The notes: a model not told the origin generated them from the letters alone. Counted from the stretch's first letter, positions 10,027-23,424 are shown. The stretch: DNA of 64,000 nucleotides from Nemophila menziesii (GCA_029959085.1 JARWIR010000062.1:124001-188000); one strand, 5' to 3'. Made by a program: numbers and translations.

Positions 10027-11100
10027 TGATCACATTTTAATTTTAATAATTAACTCAAAAAATCAATAGAAGTACCTACAATAAAATTAACTTATTAATA
10101 TATGAAGTTGCATTTTTTTGCAGGTTAGAAGGTCATATAGTGAAATTACATACAAGTACATGGCCATTTGATTTCTTGATCTTTCTTTTAACTAAATCCA
10201 TTTTTCACAAGCATGAGATGGAAGATCCGTGTAATGGATACTTAACAAAATGATAATTTGTCATGTAATTTCAATTAACCATTTATATTTTACATATAAT
10301 TATGGTAATATTACATGCCTATATACTCTAGGATATATTTTCCACATAACACTTGTTTTATGTCATATTTATTATTCATTAATTTTTAAATTAAGAGCTT
10401 TTTAGAATTGTGCAAGAGTTTACTATGAAGTTCTTGATTCCTTCAGTTGTAAACTTGGTTCTCTACTCGCACAACGAGGCTTTCTATGGGATTTATTTGT
10501 GTTATCAATGTTATATGTGAGTTTGAGGGAAAAGATGTATTAAAGTAAGAAATTGACCATTCATTCAAGTGTTCTAATGCATTATGAAAGTTTTCATTTG
10601 TTGTAGGTAATGTTGATTATTTGACCCACGTGAACATTTCTGGCCTATAAACGAGAGTATGTGTCATGAATGTAGAGTAGTAAGTTATTTCTTATATTTA
10701 TTTCATTGGTATATATATTTTGTTGTTTATAAGATAGAAAATAATTTGGGGCTTGCCTCCCCGTACAAAAATTATATGATGTGCATAGCATATAAGTTGG
10801 TGTTTTTACCGATTTAATGGCAGGTCGAATTTACATCGAGAGTGATGGCTAGAAAGATGATGTTGTAGCGAACCTGAAACAGAAGTCAGTTTTAAACCGA
10901 AATTAGTCATAGAAAGGTGTTGAATTGGTTGACCTATTTTTGAAATGGTTATGAGGGGAATGCATTAGTTGGTTTCGGCTATCATATATTATAAGGTCCA
11001 AACTTGCAACTATTTTACTAAAAAATATGTAATTAATGTTAATATATTGGGTAAATATATTAGTGAGAATGATTAGGTATTGGGTTATGTATAAATATAT

Positions 11101-11487
11101 ACTTTCCCCATTATGAAGCAACCAGCAACCATCGGGATCCGCATCTAACCACGTAAATACCCTCCACGATGGTTTGATACACTTGAAAATCATTTGGTTT
11201 AGGTACATACTGAAGTAGAAACTTTTCATCGTGTAACACTTTCCACCGTAGTTTCCCGAATAATGCTCAGTTCGTATACCATGCCTTATGAAACCCTAGA
11301 GCCCCTAAACTATTTGGTACACATATTTTATCCCACGAAACCCAACTGGTTGGAAAATAGACAATACAAAAAAAAATTGGAAGCAAAATGTATATAAGAT
11401 TTTTTTGATTTGATCATATATTTTATTTGAAAATTTGGAAAAGAAGCTAAAAATGAAGGATGTGCTCCCCAACTTGGAGAGTATTGT
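11101..11487 (-). mobile_element. LINE reverse transcriptase fragment, U1
   Basis: Minus-strand relic with the WDKICVPNSLGALGFHKAWYTN block and a frame-shifted tail KPSWRVFTWLDADPDG. It has a private short duplication near its end (gcaaccagcaacc at 11118). Confidence 0.75.
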
Positions 11488-11943
11488 AAAAAATATTATG
11501 ATTATTGTAATGATGTATTTTCAGCTCGCCTCTTTAGAATAGTTTCCTTCCAATTGGATATATTGTATGGATTTATAGGGAATAAAGTAGTTTTAACTTT
11601 CTTTTTTACCTTATTATTATATTTTAGTTAGAGTGATATTTGGTTTTGTTTACCCAACAAAGGTTGTACAATGATTCTCATATAATTTTGATATATATAT
11701 TTTCCAAAAAAAATTACTATATGTAAACTCACCTAACAAAAAGGAAAAACAAAATCATAAACTAAGACCACCAAGAAAGTAAATTCAAGGGCAATATTGA
11801 CCAAAGAAAAAATATATAATGAATGTCTGGATTATAGTAAAGAAATAGAAAAGGGAGTATAATAAGAGAAAGGAAAGGAGAATATTTAATCTTATCTGGA
11901 CTAGTATAAATAGATGAAAAAAATCCTTAAAAGATTATATAAT

Positions 11944-12070
11944 TGGGTTAATAACCCAAAAAGTCTACAACCAAACAATTGTTGTCCAAAAGGTCCAATC
12001 AAATAAAAAGCCCATAATTCAATTACTTTCCCCATTAGTATAGAGGGAGTTATATAACAAGCTCTATATT
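11944..12070 (+). promoter_or_regulatory. Promoter-like block, U2 (decayed)
   Basis: The first site II box is changed (GGTCCA), the second is intact (AGCCCA), and the telo-box is lost (aagctctata). Confidence 0.4.
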
Positions 12071-12866
12071 TTATTACACATAACATAATAAAAAACTCAG
12101 ATTACATGCAAAATTCAAAACATTTTCACTTCAATTTCATAAAATTTTAGATAATCCCTTAAAACACTCATTAATCCAAAACAACCATCAGCAAGATTTA
12201 ACATATTTTAGGCAAAGACTATAAGGAAAGAACCTTGAAGAAGATCCAAGAAACTAAGCATAACACGGGTACATTTTCTCATTTTATCTAGTTTTAATTT
12301 TAAAAATCTTTATAATAGATGAACTAACCATCATAGGTTAATGGGTTTGTTAAATATTCATGATTTACTAACAATAATTGTGGGTAATGTGTATGATTAA
12401 ATGGATGATTTTATAAAAAATAAAGTGGATACAGTTACCCATAGGTAATAGGAAAATAGGTGTACACTATCATGTAATAATTTAAGGGGTCGTTAGCCAC
12501 TATATTCGAAATCAATTTTCTGTTTTGTTTTCTTCATGTAAGTTATTAAAATCTTGGTTTTAGATAAGTTATGAAACACTGGGTTTTGAGTTAGGGTAAC
12601 AATCATTTTTTTTAAAGATCAACGTGTGTAATGGGTAGATTAACTATTGCAAATATATACTTTGGTAGTTGTAATAAAATATTTTCTTAAATATTTAAAG
12701 AAAAATAAAATAAATCATAGATTGAAAGATTAACATTTAATTAAATTTATTTTAGGATATTTATTTAATTATATAACTAGATAACAATTAGATATAATTT
12801 TGATTATGAAATTAATATTTTATTTATGTATATTCTTTACTATATGTTTGTATGGATTTTGTACTC

Positions 12867-12965
12867 AGGTTTTACAAAATTAAGATTTTGATCATGTTAA
12901 GAATAAGATCTGTTATAATAAATAAAAGAATAAGATCAATGATCATTTCACTTCATTTCAGCTAA
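12867..12965 (+). pseudogene. F-box half-like segment, U2
   Basis: Same segment with RFYKIKILIMLRIRSV and KRIRSMIIS, but the frame stops after 32 codons because of a local change (atttcacttcatttcag). Confidence 0.35.
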
Positions 12966-14628
12966 TCCCTAAGATTTAATTTTTCATGGTGGTAAGATTT
13001 ACTTAATTTATATGAAATTTTTAATTGTTGTTGTGATTGAAAGTAATATGCAGTAGTAAGTGATATTTTGTTTAAATAGGTCAATTTGTATAAAGATTCA
13101 TGGTAAATATCATTTAATAATGAGTGTCTATTTCTTTTTTTATTATTTTTTTTAGCTTTTAGTTTAGTTTTATCATTATAATTTTTTGTGAAAGTTATAT
13201 ATGTAGTTGTATTTTAATGGTCAAAAAATATATGCAATAATGTTATCTTTGTAAGTTGTAGATGAATTACTAACATAACAAGTCAAGATCATCTATTCTA
13301 GTTGTTAAATCATGATGTTTATTGCAATACTGAGTTTAAAGGTAGTTTTTTTAACAAATTGTAGGGCATGTCTGGTGTTCAAGCATCATGTATGAACCAA
13401 CAGATTTTCATGAGAAATTAATGCTGAAATAAGATTGAAAAAGACAATATGCCTTATGCACATGCCATATCCGGTCACGTTTTAGTAAAAGTATTTTATG
13501 TATTGACTTAGTATGATCATTTTCCAATATTAAAAATTAACTCGAAAAATCAATAGAAATACCTACAATAAAATTAACTTATTAATATATGAAGTTGCAT
13601 TTTTTTTACAGGTTAGAAGGTCATATAGTGAAATTACATACAAGTACATGGCCATTTGTTTTCTTGATCTTTCTTTTAACTAAATCCTTTTTTCACAAGC
13701 ATTACATGATGGAAGATCCGTGTAATGGATACTCAACAAAATGATAATTTGTCATGTAATTTCAATCAACCATTAATATTTTACATAATTATGGTAATAT
13801 TACATGCCTATATACTCTAGGATATATGTTCCACATAACACTTGTTTTATGTCATATTTATTACTCATTAATTTTTAAATTAAGAGCTTTTTAGTATTGT
13901 GCAAGAGTTAACTATGAAGTTCTTGATTCCTTCAGTTGTAAACTTGGTTCTCTACTCGCACAACGAGGCTTTCTATGGGATTTATTTGTGTTACCAATGT
14001 TATATGTGTGTTTGAGGGAAAGGACATATTAAAGTAAGCAATTGATCATTTATTTATTCATCCATTCAAGTGTTCTAATGCATTACGAAAGTTTTCATAT
14101 GTTGTAGGTAATGTTGATTATTTGACCTACGTGAATATTTATGGCCTATAAACGAGAGTATGTGTCATGAATGTATAGTTGTAAGTTATTTCTTATATTT
14201 ATTTCATTGGTATATATATTTTGCTTTTTATAAGATAGAAAATAATTTGGGGTTTGCCTTCCCGTAAAATAAATATATGATGTGCATAGCATATAAGTTG
14301 GTGTTTTTACCGATTTAATGGTAGGTCAAATTTACAAAGAGAGTGATGGCTAGAAAGATGATGTTGTAGCGAACCTGAAAAAAGAAGTCAGTTCCAATCC
14401 GAAATTAGTCATAGAATACCATTTGGCCAAAAGGTGTTGAATTGGTTGACCTATTGTTGATATGGTTATGAGGGGAATGCATTAGTTGGTTTTGGCTATC
14501 ATATATAAGGTCCAAATCGCAACTATTTTAATAAACAATATGAAATTGATGTTAATATATTGGGTAATTATATTAATGAGAATGATTAGGTATTGAGTTA
14601 TGTATATATATATACATATATATATATA

Positions 14629-15015
14629 CTTTTCCTTTGATTATGAAGAAACCATCGGGATCCCCATCTAACCACGTAAATACCCTCCACGATGGTTTGA
14701 TACACTTGAAAATTATTCGGTTTAGGTACATATTGAAGTAGAAACTTTTCATCATGTAAAACTTTCCACCATAGTTTCCCGAATAGAGCTTAGTTCGTAT
14801 ACCATGCCTTATGAAACCCTAGAGCCCCCTAGACTATTTGGTACACATATTTTATTCCACGAAACCCAACTGGTTAGAAAATAGACAATACAAAATTTTC
14901 TTGGAAGGAAAATATATATAAGATTTTTTTTTGTTATTGGATCATAAATTTTATTTGAAAATTCAGAAAAAAAAGCTAAAAGTGAAAGGTGTGCTCCCTA
15001 AATTGGAGACTATTG
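14629..15015 (-). mobile_element. LINE reverse transcriptase fragment, U2
   Basis: Minus-strand relic more decayed than the neighbours (ttccacgaaaccc, actttcctttgatt). The tail still reads IKPSWRVFTWLDGDPDG. A TA run (14601-14628) adjoins its downstream edge. Confidence 0.7.
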
Positions 15016-15469
15016 TAAAAAATATTATGATTATTGTTATGATGTATTGTTTCCTTCCAATTGGATATATTTTATGGATTCATAGGGGATAAAGTAGTTT
15101 TAACTTTCTTTTTTACCTTATTATTAGATTTTACTTAGAGCGATGTTTGGTTTGGTTTACCCAACAAAGGTTGTACATTTATGATTCTCATATCATTTTG
15201 ATATATTTATTTTCTTAAAAAAACACTATATGTAAACTCACCTAACAAAAAGGAAAAACAAAATTATAAACTAAGACCACCAAGAAAGTAAATTTAAGGG
15301 CAATATTGACAAAGGTAAATATATATAATGAATGTTTGGATTAAGGAGTGATTCGTTAGTAAAGAAATAGAAGAGAGAGTATAATAAATGAAAGGAAAGG
15401 TGAATATTTAATCTTATTTGGACTAATATAAATAGATGAAAAAATTTCTTTAAAATATTACATAATTGG

Positions 15470-15597
15470 ATTAACAACCCAAAAAGTCTACAACCAATCA
15501 ACTGTTGTCCAAAAGGTCCAATCAAATAAAAAGCACATAATACACATACTTGCTTCATTTGTATAAAGGAATTAATATAACAAACCCTTTATTTTAT
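15470..15597 (+). promoter_or_regulatory. Promoter-like block, U3 (decayed)
   Basis: Both site II boxes are changed (GGTCCA, AGCACA) and the telo-box has lost its final base (AAACCCTT). Confidence 0.35.
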
Positions 15598-16351
15598 TCC
15601 ACTTAAAATAATAAAAAACCCAGATTACATGCAAAATCCAAAACATTTTCACTTCAATTTAATACAATTTTGGATAAACCCTTATAACACTCATTAATCC
15701 AAAAACAGCAATCAACAATATTTAATAACTTTTAGTCAAATACTATAAAATAATGAACCACGGAGAGGATCCAAGGAACTGAGCATAAAACGGGTACATT
15801 TTCTTATTTTATCTAGTTTTAATGGTAAAAATCTTTGTAATAGATGAATTAACCATTATACGTTAATGGGTTTGTTAAATATTCATGATTTACTAAAAAT
15901 AACTGTGGATAATGTGTATGATTAAATAGATGATTTTATACAAAATAAAGTGGACGTAGTTACCCATAGGTAATAGGAAAATAGGTGTACACTATCATGT
16001 AATAATTTGAGGGTCCTTAGCCACTTTATTCAAATTCAATTTTCTGTTTTGTTTTCTTCTATTTAAGTTATTAAAATCTTGGTTTTAGGTTTTGAGTTAG
16101 GGTAACAATCATGTTTTGTTAAAGACCAACTGTGTAGTGGGTAGATTAACTATTGCAAGTATATACTTTGGTAGTTGTAATAAAATATTTTTTAAATATT
16201 TAAAGAAAAATAAAATAAATCATAGATTGAAAGATTGACATTTAATTAAATTTATTTTAGGATAAATAACAATTAGATATAATTTTGATTATGAAATTAA
16301 TATTTTATTTATGTATAATCTTTTACATATGTTTGTATGGATTTTGTACTT

Positions 16352-16486
16352 AGGTTTTACAAAATTAAGATTTTGATCATGTTAAGGAAAAGATCTGTTA
16401 TGATAAATAAAAGAATAAGATCGTTGATCATGTCATTTCAGCTAATCCCTAAGATTTTATTTTTTATGGTGGTAAGATTTACATAA
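16352..16486 (+). pseudogene. F-box half-like ORF, U3
   Basis: All 45 codons are open. LRKRSV replaces LRIRSV. No FBA exon follows in this short unit, so the segment cannot be part of a two-exon product here. Confidence 0.35.
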
Positions 16487-18047
16487 TTTGTATGAAATTT
16501 TTTATATGTATGTGTATAAAGATTCATGTTAAAGATCATTTAATTATGAGTGTCTATCTCTTTTTTTATTAACTTTTTTAGAGTTTAGTTTAGTTTAGTT
16601 TTATCATTATAAATTTTTGTGAAAGTTATATATGTAGTTATATTTGAATGGTCAAAGAATATATGCAATAATGTTATATTTGTAAGTTGTAGATGGATTA
16701 CTATCATAACAAGTCAAGATCATCTATTTTAGTTGTTAATTCATGATGTGTATTGCAATATCGAGTTTCAAGGTAATTTTTTTAACAAATTGGTGTTCAA
16801 GCATCAAGTATTAACAAATAAAATTTGATGAGACATTAATGCTGAAATAAGATTAAAAAAGACAATATGCCTTATGCACATGCCACATCCGGTCACAGGT
16901 AAAAGTATTTTATGTATTGATTACTTAATATGATCATTTTCAAATATTAAAAATTAACTCAAAAAATCAATAGAAGTACCTAGCATAAAATTTACTTATT
17001 AATATCTGAAGTTATAGTGCATTTCTTTTTGCAGAATAGAAGGTCATATAGTACAATTACAAAAAAGTACATGGACATTTGATTTCTTGATTTTTCTTTT
17101 AACTAAATCCTTTTTTCACATGCATGACATGATGCAAGATCCTGGTGTAATGGATACTTAACAAAATGATAATTTGTCATGTAATTTCAATCAACCATTA
17201 ATATTTTACATATAATTATGGTAATATTATACACCTAAATACTCTAGGATATATTTTCCAGATAACACTTGTTTTATGTTATATTTATTATTCATTAATG
17301 TTTAAATTAAGAGCTTTTTAGTATTGTGCAGGAGTTGAATATGAAGTTCTTGATTCCTTCATTTGTAAACTTGGTTCTCTACTCGTACAACGAGGCTTTC
17401 TATAGGATTTGTTGGTGTTATCAATGTTATATGTGTGTTTGAGAGAAAATATGTATTAAAGTAAGCCATTGACCATTTCTTTTTTCATCCATTCAAGTGT
17501 TCTAATGCATTGCGAAAGTTTTCATTTGTTGTAGGTAATGTTGAAATATTTGACCCACGTGAATGTTTCTGCCCTATAAACGAGAGTATGTGTCATGACT
17601 ATAGATTTCTAAGATCTTTCTTCAATTTATTTCATTGGTAGAGATATTTTGTTGTTTATAAGATAGAAAAAAATTTGGGGCTTGCCTCCCTGTACAAAAA
17701 TTATATGATGTGCATAGCATATAAGTTGGTGTTTTTATAAATTTAATGGCCGGTCATATTTTACAAAGAGAGTGATGGCTAGAAAGATGATGTTTTAGCG
17801 AACCTGAAAAAAGAGACGTTTCAATCTGATATTTGTCATAGAATACCATTTGGCCAAAAGGTTTTAAATTGGTTGAGCTATTGTTGAAATGGTTATGAGG
17901 GAAATGCATTAGTTGGTTTTGTCTATCATATATAAGGTCCAAACTTGTAACTATTTTACTAAATAATATAGAATCAATGTTGATATATTTGGTAATTATA
18001 TTAGTGAGAATGATTAGGTATTGAGTTATGTATATATATATATATAC

Positions 18048-18415
18048 TTACCCCAGTATGAAGCAGCCATCGGGGTTAATATTTAACCACGTAAATACCC
18101 TCCACGATGGTTTGACACACTTGAAAATCATTACATGTTGATGTAGACGCTTTCCATCGTGTAACACTTTCCACCGTAGTTTCCCAAATAGCGCTTGGTT
18201 CGTATACCATGCCTTATGAAACCCTAGAGCCCCTAGACTATTTGGTACACATATTTTATCCCACAAAACCCAACTGGTTGGAAAATAGACAATGCAAATT
18301 TTTCTTGGAAGGAAAATGTATTGAATATTTTTTTTTGATTGGATCATATATTTATTTGAAAATTCTGAAAAGAAGCTAAAAATGAAGGGTGTGCTCCCCA
18401 ACTTGGAGGGTATTG
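18048..18415 (-). mobile_element. LINE reverse transcriptase fragment, U3 (longest open frame)
   Basis: A 117-residue minus-strand frame (18048-18401) runs through WDKICVPNSLGALGFHKAWYTNQ, ALFGKLRWKVLHDGKRL and KPSWRVFTWLNINPDGCF. The first two blocks match the plant LINE ORF2 C-terminal region in order and spacing. The last part agrees better with the family in a shifted frame (PSxWRGI ... GSRWxLHNG, seen in U5, U6 and U9). A frameshift therefore lies between them even though no stop is met. Confidence 0.8.
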
Positions 18416-18918
18416 TAAAAAATATTAAGATTATTGTTAACAGTTATCTGTATACATGTATTTTTCAGCTCGCCTGTTCGGAAGAATGTTGAGTTTTGTT
18501 TCCTCCCAATTGGATATATTGTATGGATTTATAGGGAATGAAGTAGTTTTAACTTTCTTTTTTTCCTTATTATTATATTTTAGTTAGAGTGATGTTTGGT
18601 TTGGTCTACCAATCAAAGGTTGTACATTTATGATTCTCATATCATTTTGATATATTAATTTTCCTAAGAAATCACTATATGTAAACTCACCTAACAAAAA
18701 GGAAAAACAAAATTATAAACTAAGACCACCAAGAAAGTAAATTCAAGGGCAGTATTGAAAAAAGAAAATATATATAATGAATGTTTGGATTAAGGAGTTC
18801 TTCGTTAGTAAAGAAATAGAAGAGAGAGTATAATAAATGAAAGGAAAGGTGAATATTTAATCTTATTTGGACTAATATAAATAGATGAAAAAATTTCTTT
18901 AAAATATTACATAATTGG

Positions 18919-19046
18919 ATTAACAACCCAAAAAGTCTACAACCAATCAACTGTTGTCCAAAAGGTCCAATCAAATAAAAAGCACATAATACACATACTT
19001 GCTTCATTTGTATAAAGGAATTAATATAACAAACCCTTTATTTTAT
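18919..19046 (+). promoter_or_regulatory. Promoter-like block, U4 (decayed)
   Basis: Same three degraded boxes as U3. Confidence 0.35.
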
Positions 19047-19800
19047 TCCACTTAAAATAATAAAAAACCCAGATTACATGCAAAATCCAAAACATTTTCA
19101 CTTCAATTTAATACAATTTTGGATAAACCCTTATAACACTCATTAATCCAAAAACAGCAATCAACAATATTTAATAACTTTTAGTCAAATACTATAAAAT
19201 AATGAACCACGGAGAGGATCCAAGGAACTGAGCATAAAACGGGTACATTTTCTTATTTTATCTAGTTTTAATGGTAAAAATCTTTGTAATAGATGAATTA
19301 ACCATTATACGTTAATGGGTTTGTTAAATATTCATGATTTACTAAAAATAACTGTGGATAATGTGTATGATTAAATAGATGATTTTATACAAAATAAAGT
19401 GGACGTAGTTACCCATAGGTAATAGGAAAATAGGTGTACACTATCATGTAATAATTTGAGGGTCCTTAGCCACTTTATTCAAATTCAATTTTCTGTTTTG
19501 TTTTCTTCTATTTAAGTTATTAAAATCTTGGTTTTAGGTTTTGAGTTAGGGTAACAATCATGTTTTGTTAAAGACCAACTGTGTAGTGGGTAGATTAACT
19601 ATTGCAAGTATATACTTTGGTAGTTGTAATAAAATATTTTTTAAATATTTAAAGAAAAATAAAATAAATCATAGATTGAAAGATTGACATTTAATTAAAT
19701 TTATTTTAGGATAAATAACAATTAGATATAATTTTGATTATGAAATTAATATTTTATTTATGTATAATCTTTTACATATGTTTGTATGGATTTTGTACTT

Positions 19801-19935
19801 AGGTTTTACAAAATTAAGATTTTGATCATGTTAAGGAAAAGATCTGTTATGATAAATAAAAGAATAAGATCGTTGATCATGTCATTTCAGCTAATCCCTA
19901 AGATTTTATTTTTTATGGTGGTAAGATTTACATAA
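19801..19935 (+). pseudogene. F-box half-like ORF, U4
   Basis: Identical to the U3 copy as far as I can read (LRKRSV variant, 45 codons open), with no FBA exon downstream. Confidence 0.35.
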
Positions 19936-21496
19936 TTTGTATGAAATTTTTTATATGTATGTGTATAAAGATTCATGTTAAAGATCATTTAATTATGAGT
20001 GTCTATCTCTTTTTTTATTAACTTTTTTAGAGTTTAGTTTAGTTTAGTTTTATCATTATAAATTTTTGTGAAAGTTATATATGTAGTTATATTTGAATGG
20101 TCAAAGAATATATGCAATAATGTTATATTTGTAAGTTGTAGATGGATTACTATCATAACAAGTCAAGATCATCTATTTTAGTTGTTAATTCATGATGTGT
20201 ATTGCAATATCGAGTTTCAAGGTAATTTTTTTAACAAATTGGTGTTCAAGCATCAAGTATTAACAAATAAAATTTGATGAGACATTAATGCTGAAATAAG
20301 ATTAAAAAAGACAATATGCCTTATGCACATGCCACATCCGGTCACAGGTAAAAGTATTTTATGTATTGATTACTTAATATGATCATTTTCAAATATTAAA
20401 AATTAACTCAAAAAATCAATAGAAGTACCTAGCATAAAATTTACTTATTAATATCTGAAGTTATAGTGCATTTCTTTTTGCAGAATAGAAGGTCATATAG
20501 TACAATTACAAAAAAGTACATGGACATTTGATTTCTTGATTTTTCTTTTAACTAAATCCTTTTTTCACATGCATGACATGATGCAAGATCCTGGTGTAAT
20601 GGATACTTAACAAAATGATAATTTGTCATGTAATTTCAATCAACCATTAATATTTTACATATAATTATGGTAATATTATACACCTAAATACTCTAGGATA
20701 TATTTTCCAGATAACACTTGTTTTATGTTATATTTATTATTCATTAATGTTTAAATTAAGAGCTTTTTAGTATTGTGCAGGAGTTGAATATGAAGTTCTT
20801 GATTCCTTCATTTGTAAACTTGGTTCTCTACTCGTACAACGAGGCTTTCTATAGGATTTGTTGGTGTTATCAATGTTATATGTGTGTTTGAGAGAAAATA
20901 TGTATTAAAGTAAGCCATTGACCATTTCTTTTTTCATCCATTCAAGTGTTCTAATGCATTGCGAAAGTTTTCATTTGTTGTAGGTAATGTTGAAATATTT
21001 GACCCACGTGAATGTTTCTGCCCTATAAACGAGAGTATGTGTCATGACTATAGATTTCTAAGATCTTTCTTCAATTTATTTCATTGGTAGAGATATTTTG
21101 TTGTTTATAAGATAGAAAAAAATTTGGGGCTTGCCTCCCTGTACAAAAATTATATGATGTGCATAGCATATAAGTTGGTGTTTTTATAAATTTAATGGCC
21201 GGTCATATTTTACAAAGAGAGTGATGGCTAGAAAGATGATGTTTTAGCGAACCTGAAAAAAGAGACGTTTCAATCTGATATTTGTCATAGAATACCATTT
21301 GGCCAAAAGGTTTTAAATTGGTTGAGCTATTGTTGAAATGGTTATGAGGGAAATGCATTAGTTGGTTTTGTCTATCATATATAAGGTCCAAACTTGTAAC
21401 TATTTTACTAAATAATATAGAATCAATGTTGATATATTTGGTAATTATATTAGTGAGAATGATTAGGTATTGAGTTATGTATATATATATATATAC

Positions 21497-21865
21497 TTAC
21501 CCCAGTATGAAGCAGCCATCGGGGTTAATATTTAACCACGTAAATACCCTCCACGATGGTTTGACACACTTGAAAATCATTACATGTTGATGTAGACGCT
21601 TTCCATCGTGTAACACTTTCCACCGTAGTTTCCCAAATAGCGCTTGGTTCGTATACCATGCCTTATGAAACCCTAGAGCCCCTAGACTATTTGGTACACA
21701 TATTTTATCCCACAAAACCCAACTGGTTGGAAAATAGACAATGCAAATTTTTCTTGGAAGGAAAATGTATTGAATATTTTTTTTTGATTGGATCATATAT
21801 TTATTTGAAAATTCTGAAAAGAAGCTAAAAATGAAGGGTGTGCTCCCCAACTTGGAGGGTATTGT
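21497..21865 (-). mobile_element. LINE reverse transcriptase fragment, U4
   Basis: Twin of the U3 fragment, with the same 117-residue open frame at 21497-21850, carried along by the 3,449-bp duplication. Confidence 0.8.
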
Positions 21866-22364
21866 AAAAAATATTAAGATTATTGTTAACAGTTATCTGT
21901 ATACATGTATTTTTCAGCTCGCCTCTTCGGAAGAATGTTGAGTTTTGTTTCCTCCCAATTGGATATATTGTATGGATTTATAGGGAATGAAGTAGTTTTA
22001 ACTTTCTTTTTTTCCTTATTATTATATTTTAGTTAGAGTGATGTTTGGTTTGGTCTACCAATCAAAGGTTGTACATTTATGATTCTCATATCATTTTGAT
22101 ATATTAATTTTCCTAAGAAATCACTATATGTAAACTCACCTAACAAAAAGGAAAAACAAAATTATAAACTAAGACCACCAAGAAAGTAAATTCAAGGGCA
22201 GTATTGAAAAAAGAAAATATATATAATGAATGTTTGGATTAAGGAGTTCTTCGTTAGTAAAGAAATAAAAGAGGGAGTATAATAAATGAAAGGAAAGGAG
22301 AATATTTAATCTTATTTGGACTAATATAAATAGATGAAAATATATCTTTAAAAGATTATATGAT

Positions 22365-22497
22365 TGGGTTAATAACCCAAAAAGTCTACAACCAAACAAT
22401 TGTTGTCTAAAAGGTCCAATCAAATAAAAAGCCCATAATACAATTACTTGCCCCATTATTATAGAGAAAGTTATATAACAATCTCTATATTTTATTA
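22365..22497 (+). promoter_or_regulatory. Promoter-like block, U5 (decayed)
   Basis: First box GGTCCA, second AGCCCA intact, telo-box lost (caatctctata). Confidence 0.4.
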
Positions 22498-23289
22498 CAC
22501 ATAACATAATAAAAAATCCAGATTACATGCAAAATCCAAAACATTTTCACTTCAATTTCATAAAATTTTAGATAATCCCTTAAAACACTCATTAATCCAA
22601 AAACAACAATCAGCTAGATTAAACATCTTTTAGGAAAAGACAATAGAGGGAAGAACCTCGAAGAAGATCCAAGGAACTGAGCATAACAAAGGTACATTTT
22701 CTTATTTTCTCTAGTTTTATGGTAAAATCTTCATAATAGATGAATTAACCATTTATAGGTTAATGGGTTTGTTAAATATTCATGATTTACTAAAAATAAT
22801 GGTGGATAATGTGTATGATTAAATGGATGATTTTATACAAAATCAAGTGGATTCATTTACCCATAGGTAATAGGAAAATAGGTGTACTCTATCATGTAAT
22901 AATTTGGGGGTCCTTAGACACTGTATTCAAATTCAGTTTTCTGTTTTGTTTTCTTCGATTTAAGTTATTAAAATCTTGGTTTTAGATCAGTGATGAATCA
23001 TTGGGTTTTGAGTTACGGTACCAATCATGTTTTGTTAAAGACCAATGTGTGTAATGGGTAGATTAATTATTGCAAGTATATACTTTGGTAGTTTTGATAA
23101 AATATTTTCTTAAATATTTAAAGAATAATAAAATAAATCATAGATTGAAAGATTGACATTTGATTGAATTTATTTTAGGATATTTATTTAATTATATAAC
23201 TAAATAACATTTAGATATTATTTTGATTATGAAATTAATATTTTATTTATGTATAATTTTTAACATATGTTTGTATGGATTTTGTACTC

Positions 23290-23424
23290 AGGTTTTACAA
23301 AATTAAGATTTTGATCATGTTAAGGATAAGATCTGTTATGATAAATAAAAGAATAAGATCGTTGATCATGTCATTTCAACTAATCCCTAAGATTTTATTT
23401 TTTATGGTGGTAAGATTTACTTAA
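23290..23424 (+). pseudogene. F-box half-like ORF, U5
   Basis: All 45 codons are open (LIMLRIRSV ... RSLIMSFQLIPK). It pairs with the best-kept FBA exon, about 800 bp downstream. Confidence 0.42.

Larger units (their letters stand above)
4891..11983 (+). repeat. Array unit U1 (long, B-type)
   Basis: A complete long unit of about 7.1 kb: intact promoter block, leader, F-box-like half, FBA exon, exon-like series and LINE fragment. It has the 296-bp insertion at 9731-10026, which defines B-type units. Compared with U11 it lacks about 20 bp in the stretch after the FBA exon (near 7081, where U11 reads gtgtattcgtcatatact). From about 11609 to its end it switches to sequence nearly identical to 29050 onward. 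Confidence 0.9.
11984..15506 (+). repeat. Array unit U2 (short)
   Basis: A short unit of about 3.5 kb. It has the promoter block, leader and F-box-like half, then jumps near 13075 directly to the block that begins with gtataaagattcatg. The FBA exon and about 3.3 kb after it are missing. The deletion junction (ttttgtttaaat followed by rgtcaatttgtataaag) is the same as in U6. The unit ends with a LINE fragment. Confidence 0.88.
15352..18800 (+). repeat. 3,449-bp tandem duplication, copy 1
   Basis: The block from 15352 repeats at exact spacing 3,449. The left border is inside the 18-bp homology ttcgttagtaaagaaata: bases before it differ between the two copies (gagtga against gagttc). Confidence 0.9.
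15507..18955 (+). repeat. Array unit U3 (short, 3,449 bp)
   Basis: A short unit with a different deletion junction (gaaattttttatatgtatgtgtataaag, near 16505) from U2 and U6. It also lacks part of the ATTTATTTAATTATATTACTAAATAA stretch just before the F-box-like half (near 16262). It is almost base-for-base identical to U4 at a spacing of 3,449 bp. The LINE fragment here has the longest open reading frame of any copy. Confidence 0.92.
18801..22249 (+). repeat. 3,449-bp tandem duplication, copy 2
   Basis: Second copy, almost free of differences from the first. The same 18-bp homology sits at its right end (22250-22267), which points to unequal crossing-over within it. Confidence 0.9.
18956..22404 (+). 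repeat. Array unit U4 (short, 3,449 bp, twin of U3)
   Basis: Near-exact tandem copy of U3. Over most of its length I found only single differences, for example gcctgttcgg at about 18474 in U3 against gcctcttcgg at about 21923 here. Identity to U3 stops near 22267, where this unit continues as agaaataaaagaggg. Confidence 0.92.

Noticed and set aside
11901..12086. Minus-strand frame containing ...GPFGQQLFGCRLFGLLTQL... repeated in many units
   Set aside because: It runs antisense through the promoter block and site II boxes, with no similarity recognised.
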